This document shows positions 53,053-62,718 of a DNA stretch of 64,000 nucleotides, in pieces. The stretch is from an uncultured Campylobacter sp. GTDB taxonomy: Bacteria; Campylobacterota; Campylobacteria; Campylobacterales; Campylobacteraceae. The position numbers were made by a program, and so were the translations under genes. Every line of letters starts with the position of its first letter. Within the stretch, counting starts at the first letter, position 1. The notes below the pieces were generated by a model that worked only from the letters and a program-made list of their open reading frames with translations, ran no database searches and had not been told where the DNA came from. The stretch is taken from positions 124,001 to 188,000 of the forward strand of contig NZ_CAURPW010000004.1 in assembly GCF_963526985.1 (NCBI RefSeq), read 5' to 3'.

Positions 53053-53988
53053 GCAGATCCCGTCAAATTCGCATTTCGAGCAAATTTAAACGACAAAAGC
53101 GAAAAATCGCGCTACTATGCTAAGCTCGTTTAAATTTAAACAAAGCTAAATTTAAATTTATCATAAATCCATAAATTTAAACTAGCGACGACTTTAAATT
53201 TAACTCCGCAAAAGCCTAAATTTAGCCTAAAACCGTTTGATGCTATCGTTAATTTCAGCTTGTTTCTTGGCGCGTTTTTGTCGGCTTAATACTAGGGCAG
53301 TATGTAGCGCAAATTTCATATTTTTACGGGCGCTTAGATGCAAAAAACGCGTAACCTTAAAAAAGCTAAAAGTTGCGGGCAAGTATCGCCGCTAACGCAA
53401 AAACATCCTAATATCAAGTATCTAAAAGCCTAAAAACTGCGATTAACGATTCCAAAAAATGGCAATAAACGCAAGCAAAAAAGGCGAGGTAAAAATTCAC
53501 TTTAAAACTAAATTTAACCCCAAGCCGCCTAATAAAGCGCGCCGTGCAGGTAATGCTGCAGTAATGCTGCAGTAATGCTGCAGCCCAGCAAGGCGAATTT
53601 ACCGCAAAATAATAGTTGCCGCAACCAAGGCGGCTACGATAACCACCGTTAGAAGTAAAATTTAGTAGACCGCTCAGGCATAAAAGCTCGCATCGCTGCG
53701 CCTCGGTCGCCGAGCGAGGCAAAAATGCAGCTCTAAATACGGCAAAACTGGAGAATTTATAATTTTACAATCGGCAAAAACCGCTATGGCCGCGTTTTAA
53801 AATTTGCTAAAACTATGCCTTGGATAAAGCGGCGATTAAAACAAAAAAGCGCAAATTTATGTTTTTTTCGTTGACGTAAATTTGAGATTGCGTCGTTTTG
53901 GCTCATAAAAATTTAGGAGTGACTTTATAATGACAAAATGTTTAAAATTCGGTGCTAATATTCGCGCCGTCAAATTTAAGGAGAAAAA
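53053..53988. other. Long gap with no supported gene
   Basis: About 935 bases. The first 200 bases hold seven AAATTT words. The middle carries an 11-bp triplicate (listed separately). A reverse frame at 53414-53722 exists, but it is cysteine-rich with no ribosome site and runs through the triplicate, so I do not call it. A TATAAT at 53926-53931 probably serves the rhodanese gene. Confidence 0.5.
53551..53583. repeat. Three tandem copies of TAATGCTGCAG
   Basis: Exact 11-bp unit repeated three times without interruption, in a non-coding stretch. A fourth partial copy is suggested by GTGCAGG just before it. Confidence 0.85.
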
Positions 53989-54366
53989 ATGAGAAAATTT
54001 ATACTTTTAGGAGCGGCTGCGGCGATGGCATTTGCTGAAATTACTACGGTGCAAGTTAGTCCCGAAGCGATAAAAAACTACGAGCAAATCGTAGATATCA
54101 GAACGCCTTCTGAATGGGCGGAAACGGGCGTGATAAAAGGCGCAAAGACCATCACTTTTAACCCCGCCGACAAAGATAGCTTTTTAAACGAGCTAAAGGC
54201 CAATCTCGATCTAAAAAAGCCCGTCGCGCTAATTTGCAGGAGCGGGCGCAGAAGCGCTGCTGCGGCTATGGCGATAGATTCGCCGGAGCTAAATATAATA
54301 AACCTTGACGGCGGCATGAGCAGCCTGATAAATCAAGGCTACGAAACCGCGCCGTATCAAAAATAA
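53989..54366 (+). CDS. Periplasmic single-domain rhodanese
   Basis: 125 residues with a short signal peptide (MRKFILLGAAAAMAFA). The rhodanese fold shows in IVDIRTPSEWAETGVIKGA near residue 34 and the active-site loop CRSGRRS with Cys83, followed by INLDGGMSSLINQGY. It would carry a persulfide and move sulfane sulfur in the periplasm. AAGGAG lies before the ATG and a TATAAT at 53926 fits as promoter. It is a single gene and not part of the sulfate cluster. Confidence 0.88.
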   Translation: MRKFILLGAAAAMAFAEITTVQVSPEAIKNYEQIVDIRTPSEWAETGVIKGAKTITFNPADKDSFLNELKANLDLKKPVALICRSGRRSAAAAMAIDSPELNIINLDGGMSSLINQGYETAPYQK

Positions 54367-54548
54367 TCCGCAAATTTCTTTAATCCGTCAGGCTTAAATT
54401 TGCGCTAAATTTTAAGTTTGGCGGAGCAGATTTGTGCTCTACTCGCGCGCAAGACGGCGGTAAATTTTAAATTCCCGCCGTTTTTACAAAATTTACAAAA
54501 AACGCATTTAGCGCAAATTTGACGATTTTTATCAAATTTCGTCCAAAT

Positions 54549-55646
54549 TTACGCCAAAAACAGCCTCGGCTTTAGCTTTAGTAGGCAAACATACGCAGCC
54601 AGCGCGCTTTGCTCTCTTATATAGTTGCGGTCTCCGTTTAAATTTAGTCTCTCGATGATACGCTCGCCGTCCTTTGCGTAAGCTCCTACAAATACCGTCC
54701 CCACGGGCTTTGCCTCGCTACCGCCCTCAGGCCCCGCGATACCGCTGATAGCTAGAGAAAAATCCGATTCGCTCGCTTTTAGGGCGCCTTTTAGCATCGC
54801 CATCACGCACTGCTCGCTCACCGCGCCGTAGGTTTGTAAAATTTCATCGCTAACGCCCAGCCAGTCGCGCTTCATCTTATTTGCGTAGGTTACTAGCGAG
54901 CCGTTAAACGCCGCCGAAACTCCGGCAAAAGCGCCGAATTTTGCCGCCGCAAGCCCCGCAGTGCAAGACTCAGCAAAGGTTAGCTTTAGTTCGCTTGACG
55001 TAAGTACGCGCGCTACGTGAGCCGCGACGTCTTCGCCTTCAAAAAATTTACCCGAAAAGAGATTTTTCGCGCCGTTTATAAAGCCGCCGATTTGACCGAA
55101 TTTATTCGCTTCTACTCTGATTAACGCCAAATTTGATAAGATTTGAGACGAATAAATTTGCACTTCGTATGTTTTAGCTAGCGGTTCAAGCAGGATTTTC
55201 GCGCTCTCCTCGTCAAAGTCTACTAAGTGAAAATATCCAAAATCTCGCTGCGTTTTGATCTCTATGGCAGGCAATTTTTGATTTGCGTCGGCTTTTATTA
55301 AATTTACGTAAGTTTGGTCTAATCTTACCAAAAAGCTCTCGTCGCTAAAGATTTCTGCTCTACTGGGAGCTAGCATCTGAGGGGATTTTAGCTCTAAAAC
55401 GTCGCCGCTAAGCGTAGCTAAAATTTTAGCCGCGACGGAGTAGTTTTTGCTCGACGCAAATATACAAAGACCGTCCGAGCGCGCGCAAAGATGCTCGATG
55501 ATAAACGGCAGCTCCTTGTCGCTGCGACTAACGAACCTAAACTCGCCCAACTCGCCGAAATGCCGCTTGTAAGCGCAAATAATATAATCTAAAAAAGGCG
55601 CGTTTACGCCGATATCTTCGCCGATGATCAGTAGTGCGTTTTTCAC
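54549..55646 (-). CDS. CinA-family protein with C-terminal NMN-deamidase-like domain
   Basis: 365 residues. From about residue 215 the CinA C-terminal (PncC) domain is clear: LTFAESCTAGLAAAKFGAFAG with the catalytic Ser, NGSLVTYANKMKRDWLGV, YGAVSEQCVMAML, and AISGIAGPEGGSEAKPVGTVFVG. PncC hydrolyses nicotinamide mononucleotide in NAD recycling. The N-terminal 200 residues are the size of the CinA molybdopterin-binding-like domain but lack its obvious motifs, so this half is divergent. Reverse strand, divergent from ileS with 120 bases between. Confidence 0.82.
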   Translation of the reverse strand: MKNALLIIGEDIGVNAPFLDYIICAYKRHFGELGEFRFVSRSDKELPFIIEHLCARSDGLCIFASSKNYSVAAKILATLSGDVLELKSPQMLAPSRAEIFSDESFLVRLDQTYVNLIKADANQKLPAIEIKTQRDFGYFHLVDFDEESAKILLEPLAKTYEVQIYSSQILSNLALIRVEANKFGQIGGFINGAKNLFSGKFFEGEDVAAHVARVLTSSELKLTFAESCTAGLAAAKFGAFAGVSAAFNGSLVTYANKMKRDWLGVSDEILQTYGAVSEQCVMAMLKGALKASESDFSLAISGIAGPEGGSEAKPVGTVFVGAYAKDGERIIERLNLNGDRNYIREQSALAAYVCLLKLKPRLFLA

Positions 55647-55767
55647 TGTTTTCTCCTTTAAAAGCTAAAAATATCTTACATAAATTTAGCTTAAAATAGC
55701 GTTTTTTCAGTAGCGTTTAATCGCCGTTTGGATAAAATCTTCCAATTTTTTACTTCAAGGCGAACCT

Positions 55768-58524
55768 ATGGATTACAAAGATACATTATTGCTTCCAAAC
55801 ACCGAATTTCCCATGCGCGGCAACCTGCCGGAAAACGAACCCAAACGCTTAAAATCGTGGTTTGAAGATAGAAAAATCTACGAAAAAATGAAAGCCAAAA
55901 GGCAAAAAGCCGCCAAAAGTTTCACTCTGCACGACGGCCCTCCATACGCCAACGGCAACATCCACATCGGACACGCGCTAAACAAAACCTTAAAAGACAT
56001 CATCTTAAAAACGCACTATTTCTTCGGCGAAAACGTGAGATTTACGCCCGGCTGGGACTGCCACGGGTTACCGATCGAGCAGCAAGTCGAGGTAAAACTG
56101 GGCGATAAGAAAAAAAGCCTCGGCAAAACGCAAATCCGCGAGCTTTGCCGCGAACACGCCAGAGAATTTATCGAGGTGCAAAAGGAGAGCTTTAAACAGT
56201 TAGGCGTCGCCAGCGACTGGGACGATCCGTATCTGACGATGAAATTTAAATTTGAAGCCGAAATTTACAAAACGCTTTGCAAGGTCGCCAAACGCGGACT
56301 TTTGATCGAGCGAAGCAAGCCGGTGTACTGGAGCTGGGCGGCTAGAAGCGCTCTAGCTGAAGCCGAGGTCGAGTACGAGGATAAAGAGGACTACAGCATC
56401 TACGTCGCGTTTAAACTAGGCGAGGAAGCCGCCGCAAAAATCGGCGCAAAAGACGCTCGAGCGGTCATCTGGACGACCACGCCTTGGACGCTGCCGGCAA
56501 ACCAAGCCATCTCGCTAAGTCCTAGCGAAATTTACGTTTTAACGTCTGAAAATTTGATATTTGCCAAAGAGATGCTTGGCGAACTGGAAAAAGAAGGGCT
56601 AACTAAGGGCGAAATTTTAAAAGAATTTGCCTCGGCAGAGCTTGAAAACCTACACGCTATAAATCCGCTAAACGGTAGAAAATCGCTATTTATCCTAGGC
56701 GATCACGTCACGATGGACGGCGGTACGGGTCTAGTGCATACCGCTGCCGGACACGGCGAAGACGACTACTACGCTAGCCTAAAATACGGCATCGAAGTCA
56801 TCATGCCAGTCGATGAAGGCGGTCTATACGACGAGACGCTAAAGACGAAAAAATTATTTCCAGACGACGTAGTAGACGAGCTAATCGGCATGCATATCTT
56901 TAAAGCCAACGAGAAAATTTTAGAGCTTCTAGGCTCAAATTTGCTTAAAGTTAGTAAATTCGTCCACTCGTATCCGTTTTGCTGGAGGACGCATAAGCCC
57001 GTTATCTACCGCGCTACCAAGCAGTGGTTTATCGCGATGGACGAGCCTAAAATCGAGGGCAAAACGCTACGAGAAGTCGCGCTAAAAGAGCTCGAAAACG
57101 TCAAATTTTACCCTGCAAGCGGCGTAAAAAGGATAGGCTCGATGATAGAAAATCGTCCCGACTGGTGCATCTCGCGCCAACGCGACTGGGGCGTGCCGAT
57201 AGCGTTTTTTAGGCGCAAGGATACAAAAGAGCCGATATTTGACGATGAAATTTTAGATAACGTCGCTGCGATATTCGAGCAAAAAGGCGCGGATGCGTGG
57301 TGGGATAGCGAGATAAAGGATCTCTTGCCGGCAAACTGCAAATACGATCCGCAAAATTTAGAAAAAGTGATGGATATCCTCGACGTCTGGTTTGACAGCG
57401 GCTCGACGTGGGCTGCTGTGCTAAAAAGCGGCGACTACGATGCGGGTAGCTATCCTGCGGATATGTACCTAGAGGGTAGCGATCAGCACAGAGGCTGGTT
57501 CCAAAGCTCGCTACTGCTAAGCTGTGCCGCGCAAGGACGAGCGCCGTATAGAAGCGTGCTCACGCACGGATTTACCGTCGATGAAAACGGCCAAAAGATG
57601 AGTAAAAGCAAGGGCAACGTCGTAGCTCCGGCAGACGTCGCTAAAACCTACGGCGTGGAAATTTTACGCCTTTGGGTTGCGCTTAGCGACTACTCCAGCG
57701 ACCTAAAAATCAGCGAAAACATCCTAAAACAAGTAAGCGAACAATACCGAAAAATACGCAATACGATAAGATTTCTACTAGCCAACGTAAACGATCTAGA
57801 AGATATCGAAACGTCAAATTTCAATATCCTAGACCGCTGGATACTAAGCCGCGCGAAAAAAGCATTCGACGAGGCCGAAGCGGCGTTTAGAAACTACGAT
57901 TTTTCAAAGGGCTTTAGCCTGCTGATGAATTTCTTAAGCGCCGATTTAAGCGGCATATACCTTGATATCTGCAAAGACCGCCTATACTGCGACGCCAAAG
58001 ACAGCGATACGCGCCGCTCGGCTCAAAGCGCCATGGCGCTAATCACTAGAGCGCTCCTACCGCTCATCGCTCCGACGCTAACGTACACCGTGGATGAAGT
58101 GATGGACTATGCGCCTAAGATCATCAAAAACGGCGCAACCGACGCCTTTGACCTAGAGTACGCGCCGCTAGATTTTGAGTTTAACGTAGACGACGAGCTG
58201 CTAGTGGCTAGCCGCGAGAAGTTTTTCGAGCTAATCGACGTACTCAAAAAAGATAAAAAGATAAAATCAACCTTAGAACTCGTACTACAAACCAGCTCAA
58301 ATTTGATCCTAAGCGAAGATATAAACGAGATCAGCGACTGGTATATGGTTAGCGACGTCCAAAGTCTAGACGGCAGCGACGGCCTAGCCGAATTTGATGT
58401 CGGAAACGATAAATTTAAGCTTGTTTTATCAAAACGCTTCAAATGCCCGAGATGCTGGAAATTTACCGCTAAGCACGACGGCGAAACCTGCCCTAGATGC
58501 GAAAAGGCGCTAAATGCTCTCTGA
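55768..58524 (+). CDS. ileS: Isoleucine-tRNA ligase
   Basis: 918 residues. Class I signature HIGH in PYANGNIHIGHALNK near residue 57, KMSKSKGN near 610, the editing-domain stretch WTTTPWTLPANQA near 234, and a C-terminal zinc module CPRCWKF/CPRCEKA (about residues 892-913). It charges tRNA-Ile and removes mischarged valine. It heads a compact forward operon that runs to the nitrilase-like gene; its 3' end overlaps a 36-residue gene. Confidence 0.97.
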   Translation: MDYKDTLLLPNTEFPMRGNLPENEPKRLKSWFEDRKIYEKMKAKRQKAAKSFTLHDGPPYANGNIHIGHALNKTLKDIILKTHYFFGENVRFTPGWDCHGLPIEQQVEVKLGDKKKSLGKTQIRELCREHAREFIEVQKESFKQLGVASDWDDPYLTMKFKFEAEIYKTLCKVAKRGLLIERSKPVYWSWAARSALAEAEVEYEDKEDYSIYVAFKLGEEAAAKIGAKDARAVIWTTTPWTLPANQAISLSPSEIYVLTSENLIFAKEMLGELEKEGLTKGEILKEFASAELENLHAINPLNGRKSLFILGDHVTMDGGTGLVHTAAGHGEDDYYASLKYGIEVIMPVDEGGLYDETLKTKKLFPDDVVDELIGMHIFKANEKILELLGSNLLKVSKFVHSYPFCWRTHKPVIYRATKQWFIAMDEPKIEGKTLREVALKELENVKFYPASGVKRIGSMIENRPDWCISRQRDWGVPIAFFRRKDTKEPIFDDEILDNVAAIFEQKGADAWWDSEIKDLLPANCKYDPQNLEKVMDILDVWFDSGSTWAAVLKSGDYDAGSYPADMYLEGSDQHRGWFQSSLLLSCAAQGRAPYRSVLTHGFTVDENGQKMSKSKGNVVAPADVAKTYGVEILRLWVALSDYSSDLKISENILKQVSEQYRKIRNTIRFLLANVNDLEDIETSNFNILDRWILSRAKKAFDEAEAAFRNYDFSKGFSLLMNFLSADLSGIYLDICKDRLYCDAKDSDTRRSAQSAMALITRALLPLIAPTLTYTVDEVMDYAPKIIKNGATDAFDLEYAPLDFEFNVDDELLVASREKFFELIDVLKKDKKIKSTLELVLQTSSNLILSEDINEISDWYMVSDVQSLDGSDGLAEFDVGNDKFKLVLSKRFKCPRCWKFTAKHDGETCPRCEKALNAL

Positions 58525-58624
58525 GCCTGTTAGCTTTAGCTTCGTGGCGGCGACCATCGCGGCGATACTCGCGGTTACGGCCGTTGGAATCGTAGCGGTA
58601 AATAAATTTAAGGATAAAAAATGA
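58514..58624 (+). CDS. 36-residue single-helix membrane microprotein
   Basis: MLSEPVSFSFVAATIAAI then a hydrophobic run to VGIVAV and a basic end NKFKDKK: one membrane helix with a positive tail, predicted N-out/C-in. It overlaps ileS by 11 bases and its TGA overlaps the gatA start by four (ATGA), so it lies exactly between two coupled genes. C. jejuni has a small membrane gene at the same place as I recall. No function is known to me. Confidence 0.72.
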   Translation: MLSEPVSFSFVAATIAAILAVTAVGIVAVNKFKDKK

Positions 58625-59979
58625 TAACTTTAAAGCAAGCTCTAAAGCTAAGCGAGGGCGAAATATCCGAGCTTAGAAACGAGCTGGAAAAGAAAATTTT
58701 CGCAGATAAAGAACTCAGTGCTTACGTCGAGCAGCTGGCAAATTTGCCGCTTAGCAAACTGGGTGCGGGCGTGCCGATCGCCATCAAAGACAACATCCAG
58801 GTAAAAGGCTGGAGCGTCACGTGCGCGTCTAAAATTTTACAAGGATACGTCGCGCCATATAACGCGACCGTCGTCGAAAAGCTGCTAGCGGCGGGCTTAG
58901 CGCCGTTTGGCCGTACGAATATGGACGAATTTGCCATGGGAAGCACGACCGAAAGCAGCTACTACGGCAAGACGCTAAACCCCCTAAACCGCGAAAGAGT
59001 ACCGGGCGGCAGCTCGGGCGGCTCGGCGGCTGCGGTAGCGGCGGGGCTAGCGATTGCAGCCCTTGGCAGCGATACGGGCGGCTCGATACGCCAGCCTGCG
59101 GCATTTTGCGGATGTGTCGGGCTAAAGCCCACCTACGGGCGCGTTAGCCGCTACGGTCTTGGCGCCTACTCCAGCTCGCTCGATCAAATCGGCCCTATAA
59201 CGCAAAACGTAGAAGACGCCGCAATCCTATACGACATCATCGCCGGTCACGACGACAAAGACAGCACGAGCGCCGATATAAAATTTGAGAGCGTCGCAGA
59301 CAAGCTAGACTCAAACAAAAAGCTCACGATCTGCGTAATCGAAAACTACGTGAACGAGGCCTCGGAGGAGACTAAAAAAGCGCTTTTAAAAGCGGTCGAT
59401 ATTTTAAAATCCGCAGGCCATAAAATAATCTATAAAAATTTAGAAAACTCAAAATGCGATATCGCAACCTACTACATCATCGCCACGGCCGAGGCCAGCG
59501 CGAATCTTAGCCGCTACGACGGAGTGAGATACGGACGCAGGGCGGAGGCTAAAAATTTAAAAGAACTTTACGTAAATTCGCGCTCGGAGGGCTTTGGCGA
59601 AGAGGTGAAAAGACGAATCCTGCTAGGCACTTTCGTGCTTAGTAGCGGTTATTATGACGCGTATTATATCAAAGCGCAAAAAGCTCGAGCCTACGCTAAA
59701 GCTAAATACGAGCGAATTTTGAGCGAATGCGACCTCATTTTTATGCCCGTCGCCCCTCGCACGGCGTATAAATTCGGCGATCTAAAAGACCCGCTAGAGG
59801 CCTATTTGTCGGATATTTACACGATCAGCGTAAATTTAGCCGGCTTACCCGCCATCTCGGTTCCTGTAGCCAAGGACGCGGACGGACTAAACGTCTCGGC
59901 TCAACTCATCGCCAAAGCTTGGAACGAAAAAACGCTGCTAGAGGGCGCTCTTAGCCTTGAAAATTTAATAAAAGGATAA
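58621..59979 (+). CDS. gatA: Aspartyl/glutamyl-tRNA amidotransferase subunit A
   Basis: 452 residues of the amidase-signature family. The Ser-cisSer-Lys triad lies in AIKDNIQ (near residue 57), PGGSSGGSAAAVAAG (near 130) and GSDTGGSIRQPA (near 152). It releases ammonia from glutamine so that GatB can amidate Asp-tRNA-Asn or Glu-tRNA-Gln. GatB and GatC are not in this window. It starts inside the microprotein stop codon, and guaB follows after three bases. Confidence 0.96.
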   Translation: MITLKQALKLSEGEISELRNELEKKIFADKELSAYVEQLANLPLSKLGAGVPIAIKDNIQVKGWSVTCASKILQGYVAPYNATVVEKLLAAGLAPFGRTNMDEFAMGSTTESSYYGKTLNPLNRERVPGGSSGGSAAAVAAGLAIAALGSDTGGSIRQPAAFCGCVGLKPTYGRVSRYGLGAYSSSLDQIGPITQNVEDAAILYDIIAGHDDKDSTSADIKFESVADKLDSNKKLTICVIENYVNEASEETKKALLKAVDILKSAGHKIIYKNLENSKCDIATYYIIATAEASANLSRYDGVRYGRRAEAKNLKELYVNSRSEGFGEEVKRRILLGTFVLSSGYYDAYYIKAQKARAYAKAKYERILSECDLIFMPVAPRTAYKFGDLKDPLEAYLSDIYTISVNLAGLPAISVPVAKDADGLNVSAQLIAKAWNEKTLLEGALSLENLIKG

Positions 59980-59982
59980 AAG

Positions 59983-61431
59983 ATGAAGATAATTAAGCGA
60001 GCTTTGACCTTCGAGGATGTTCTTTTGGTGCCTCAGTATTCTGAAATTTTGCCTAAAGAGGTTGATATAAAAACAATGTTTAGTAAAAACGTTTCGCTAA
60101 ACATCCCTCTCGTCTCAGCCGCGATGGATACGGTAACTGAGCATAGAGCCGCTATCATGATGGCGCGTCTGGGCGGCCTTGGCGTCATACACAAAAATAT
60201 GGACGTCGCATCGCAGGTACACGAAGTACGCCGTGTCAAAAAAAGCGAGAGCGGCGTGATATTCGATCCGATCTCCGTTAGCCCCGACGCTACCGTAGGC
60301 GAGGCGCTTGATCTCATGGCCGACCTTCATATCTCGGGCGTTCCGGTCGTGGATGAGAATAAAATTTTAATCGGCATTCTCACCAATCGCGACTTGCGCT
60401 TTGAGACAAACAGGGGCACTCCCGTAAAAGATAGGATGACTAAAGCCCCGCTCATCACGGCCCCAAAAGGCTGCACGTTAGACGAAGCGGAGAAAATTTT
60501 TCACTCAAACCGCGTAGAAAAGCTCCCCATCATCGATAAGGACGGACGTTTAGAGGGTCTCATAACCATAAAAGACTTAAAAAAACGCAAAGAATATCCA
60601 AACGCCAACAAAGATAAGCTAGGCCGTCTAAGAGCCGCCGCAGCCATCGGAGTAGGACACTTCGAGAGAGCTCGCGCTCTTACCGAAGCCGGCGTAGACG
60701 TTATCGTCATCGACTCCGCGCACGGACACTCAAAAGGCATCATCGACACTTTAAAATGGGTCAAGGCGAATTTAAGCGTAGACGTCGTAGTCGGCAACAT
60801 CGCGAACCCAGCTGCCGTTAAAGACCTGGCGCAGGCCGGCGCTGACGGTATAAAAGTAGGCATAGGCCCAGGCTCTATCTGCACTACTCGTATAGTCGCA
60901 GGCGTAGGCGTACCGCAAATTTCAGCCATCGACGACTGCGCAACGCAGGCTAAAAAATACGGCATCCCGGTTATCGCGGACGGCGGTATAAAATACTCCG
61001 GCGACCTAGCTAAAGCCCTAGCCGCCGGCGCTAGCTGCATCATGGTCGGTAGCCTGTTAGCAGGCTGCGACGAGAGTCCGGGAGAGATGATAACATTCCA
61101 GGGACGCCAGTATAAAACCTACCGCGGCATGGGTAGCATCGGCGCGATGACCAAAGGCAGCAGCGATAGGTATTTCCAAGAGGGCACCGCGCAAGACAAA
61201 CTTGTGCCCGAGGGCATCGAGGGCCGCGTGCCGTATGCGGGCTCTATAAAAGACGTCGTGCATCAGATGGTAGGCGGCTTGCGAAGCTCGATGGGTTACG
61301 TGGGCGCAAAGGATATCGCGGACTTTCAAGAAAGAGCCGAGTTTGTGGAGATCACGAGCGCCGGACTAAAAGAAAGCCATGTCCACGACGTAGTAATCAC
61401 GCAAGAAGCCCCTAACTACAAAGTCAATTAG
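59983..61431 (+). CDS. guaB: IMP dehydrogenase
   Basis: 482 residues. TIM barrel with two CBS domains inserted at about residues 93-200 (DPISVSPDATVGEALDLM and TAPKGCTLDEAEKIF). GPGSICTTRIV near 300 holds the catalytic Cys, and the flap YRGMGSIGAMTKGSSDRYFQ lies near 383. It converts IMP to XMP with NAD, the first committed step to GTP. AAAAGG precedes the ATG. The stop shares a base with the next start. Confidence 0.97.
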   Translation: MKIIKRALTFEDVLLVPQYSEILPKEVDIKTMFSKNVSLNIPLVSAAMDTVTEHRAAIMMARLGGLGVIHKNMDVASQVHEVRRVKKSESGVIFDPISVSPDATVGEALDLMADLHISGVPVVDENKILIGILTNRDLRFETNRGTPVKDRMTKAPLITAPKGCTLDEAEKIFHSNRVEKLPIIDKDGRLEGLITIKDLKKRKEYPNANKDKLGRLRAAAAIGVGHFERARALTEAGVDVIVIDSAHGHSKGIIDTLKWVKANLSVDVVVGNIANPAAVKDLAQAGADGIKVGIGPGSICTTRIVAGVGVPQISAIDDCATQAKKYGIPVIADGGIKYSGDLAKALAAGASCIMVGSLLAGCDESPGEMITFQGRQYKTYRGMGSIGAMTKGSSDRYFQEGTAQDKLVPEGIEGRVPYAGSIKDVVHQMVGGLRSSMGYVGAKDIADFQERAEFVEITSAGLKESHVHDVVITQEAPNYKVN

Positions 61432-62531
61432 TGCTAAATTTAAAAACCGGCAAGGTAAAATTTAATGAGCCGCTTTATCTTGAGAGCGGCCGAATTTTAC
61501 CCGAATTTGAGCTAGCTTACGAAACATACGGCGAGCTAAACGAGGATAAAAGCAACGTCATAGTCGTCTGTCACGCGCTAACGGGCAGCCACCACGCCGC
61601 GGGCAGATACGAAAACGAGCAGAAATTCGGCTGGTGGGACGCGCTAGTGGGCGATGGCAAGGGCATAGATACGAGCAAATTTTTCGTCATCTGCGTAAAT
61701 ATCCTCGGTTCAAATTTCGGCTCGACAAATCCGCTCAGTATCGAAAAAAGCACGGGCAAACAGTATCGTTTGCGCTTTCCTGTGCTAACCATCAGCGACG
61801 TCGTAAAGGCACAGATGAGGCTTTTTAAACACTTAGGCATAGAGCGCGCGCATGCAGTCGTGGGCGGCAGCCTAGGCGGTATGCAGGCGCTTTGCTTTGC
61901 GATCGAGTTTCCAAATTTCGCTAAAAACGTCATCATCCTAGCCAGCACCTATCAATGCAAGGCCTGGGCGATCGCGTTTAACAAAATCGCGATCGAGGGC
62001 ATCCTGCGCGATCCAGGTTTTAAAGACGGGCAGTACGACGAAAACGACATCGCCGCGCAGGGGCTAACCGGCATGGCGCTAGGACGCATGGCGGGGCACA
62101 TCAGCTTTCTTTCGCCTAGCTCCATGGACTCTAAATTTGGCCGCAACTACGTCGAAACCGACGGTCTTTACGAGCTTACGGGGCGGTTTCAGGTCGATCG
62201 CTATATGGAGTACAACGGCCGCGGCTTTCCTAAGCGCTTTGACCCGCTGAGCTACCTTTACATCGTAAAGATGATGAATATCTTTGACTGTACGCGCCAC
62301 TACGACGACCTAGCGCACGCTCTTTCGCCTATTTGCGCCAAGGTTACGCTTATAGCATTTAGCGGCGATATGCTGTTTCCGCCAAGCTGTATGCGGCAGA
62401 TGCGAGATACCCTGCGCGACATCGGCAAGGCGTGCGACTACCACGAGATAGACAGCGACTACGGCCACGACGCGTTTTTAGTCGAAGTAGATAAATTTGA
62501 AAAAATCATAAAAAAGGTTTTAGATGAGTGA
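61431..62531 (+). CDS. metX: Homoserine O-acetyltransferase
   Basis: 366 residues, alpha/beta hydrolase. CHALTGSHHAAGR near residue 48, nucleophile elbow GGSLGGMQAL near 144, the LASTYQCKAWAIAFNKI segment, the acid in SGDMLFPPS near 304, and catalytic His in DSDYGHDAFLVE near 346. It acetylates homoserine as the first step of methionine synthesis, so it feeds on sulfide made by the cluster at 12-22 kb. The start overlaps the guaB stop and xseB overlaps its end by eight bases. Transfer of succinyl in place of acetyl cannot be excluded by sequence. Confidence 0.92.
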   Translation: MLNLKTGKVKFNEPLYLESGRILPEFELAYETYGELNEDKSNVIVVCHALTGSHHAAGRYENEQKFGWWDALVGDGKGIDTSKFFVICVNILGSNFGSTNPLSIEKSTGKQYRLRFPVLTISDVVKAQMRLFKHLGIERAHAVVGGSLGGMQALCFAIEFPNFAKNVIILASTYQCKAWAIAFNKIAIEGILRDPGFKDGQYDENDIAAQGLTGMALGRMAGHISFLSPSSMDSKFGRNYVETDGLYELTGRFQVDRYMEYNGRGFPKRFDPLSYLYIVKMMNIFDCTRHYDDLAHALSPICAKVTLIAFSGDMLFPPSCMRQMRDTLRDIGKACDYHEIDSDYGHDAFLVEVDKFEKIIKKVLDE

Positions 62532-62718
62532 AAATTTAAGCGAGGATTTTGAAAGCAAACTCGCCAAAGCAAATGAAATTTTAAAACAACTCGGCGACGA
62601 AAATTTAAGCCTGGAGCAAAGCGTCAAGCTGCACAAAGAGGGCAAAAAGCTACTCGAAGAGGCAGACAAAATCCTGCAAAACGCAAAGCTAGTCGTAAAG
62701 GACGCAGACGATGAGTAG
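62524..62718 (+). CDS. xseB: Exodeoxyribonuclease VII small subunit
   Basis: 64 residues. FESKLAKANEILKQLGDENLSLEQSVKLHKEGKKLL is the XseB pattern of two helices. It associates with XseA to degrade single-stranded DNA; xseA is not in the window. It overlaps metX by eight bases and the next gene by eight, so expression is coupled. Confidence 0.85.
   Translation: MSENLSEDFESKLAKANEILKQLGDENLSLEQSVKLHKEGKKLLEEADKILQNAKLVVKDADDE

Noticed and set aside
53414..53722. Reverse 102-codon frame
   Set aside because: No ribosome site, cysteine-rich improbable composition, and it spans the 11-bp triplicate.
61431..61450. SAM-type riboswitch for metX
   Set aside because: metX starts within the guaB stop codon, leaving no leader for a riboswitch.
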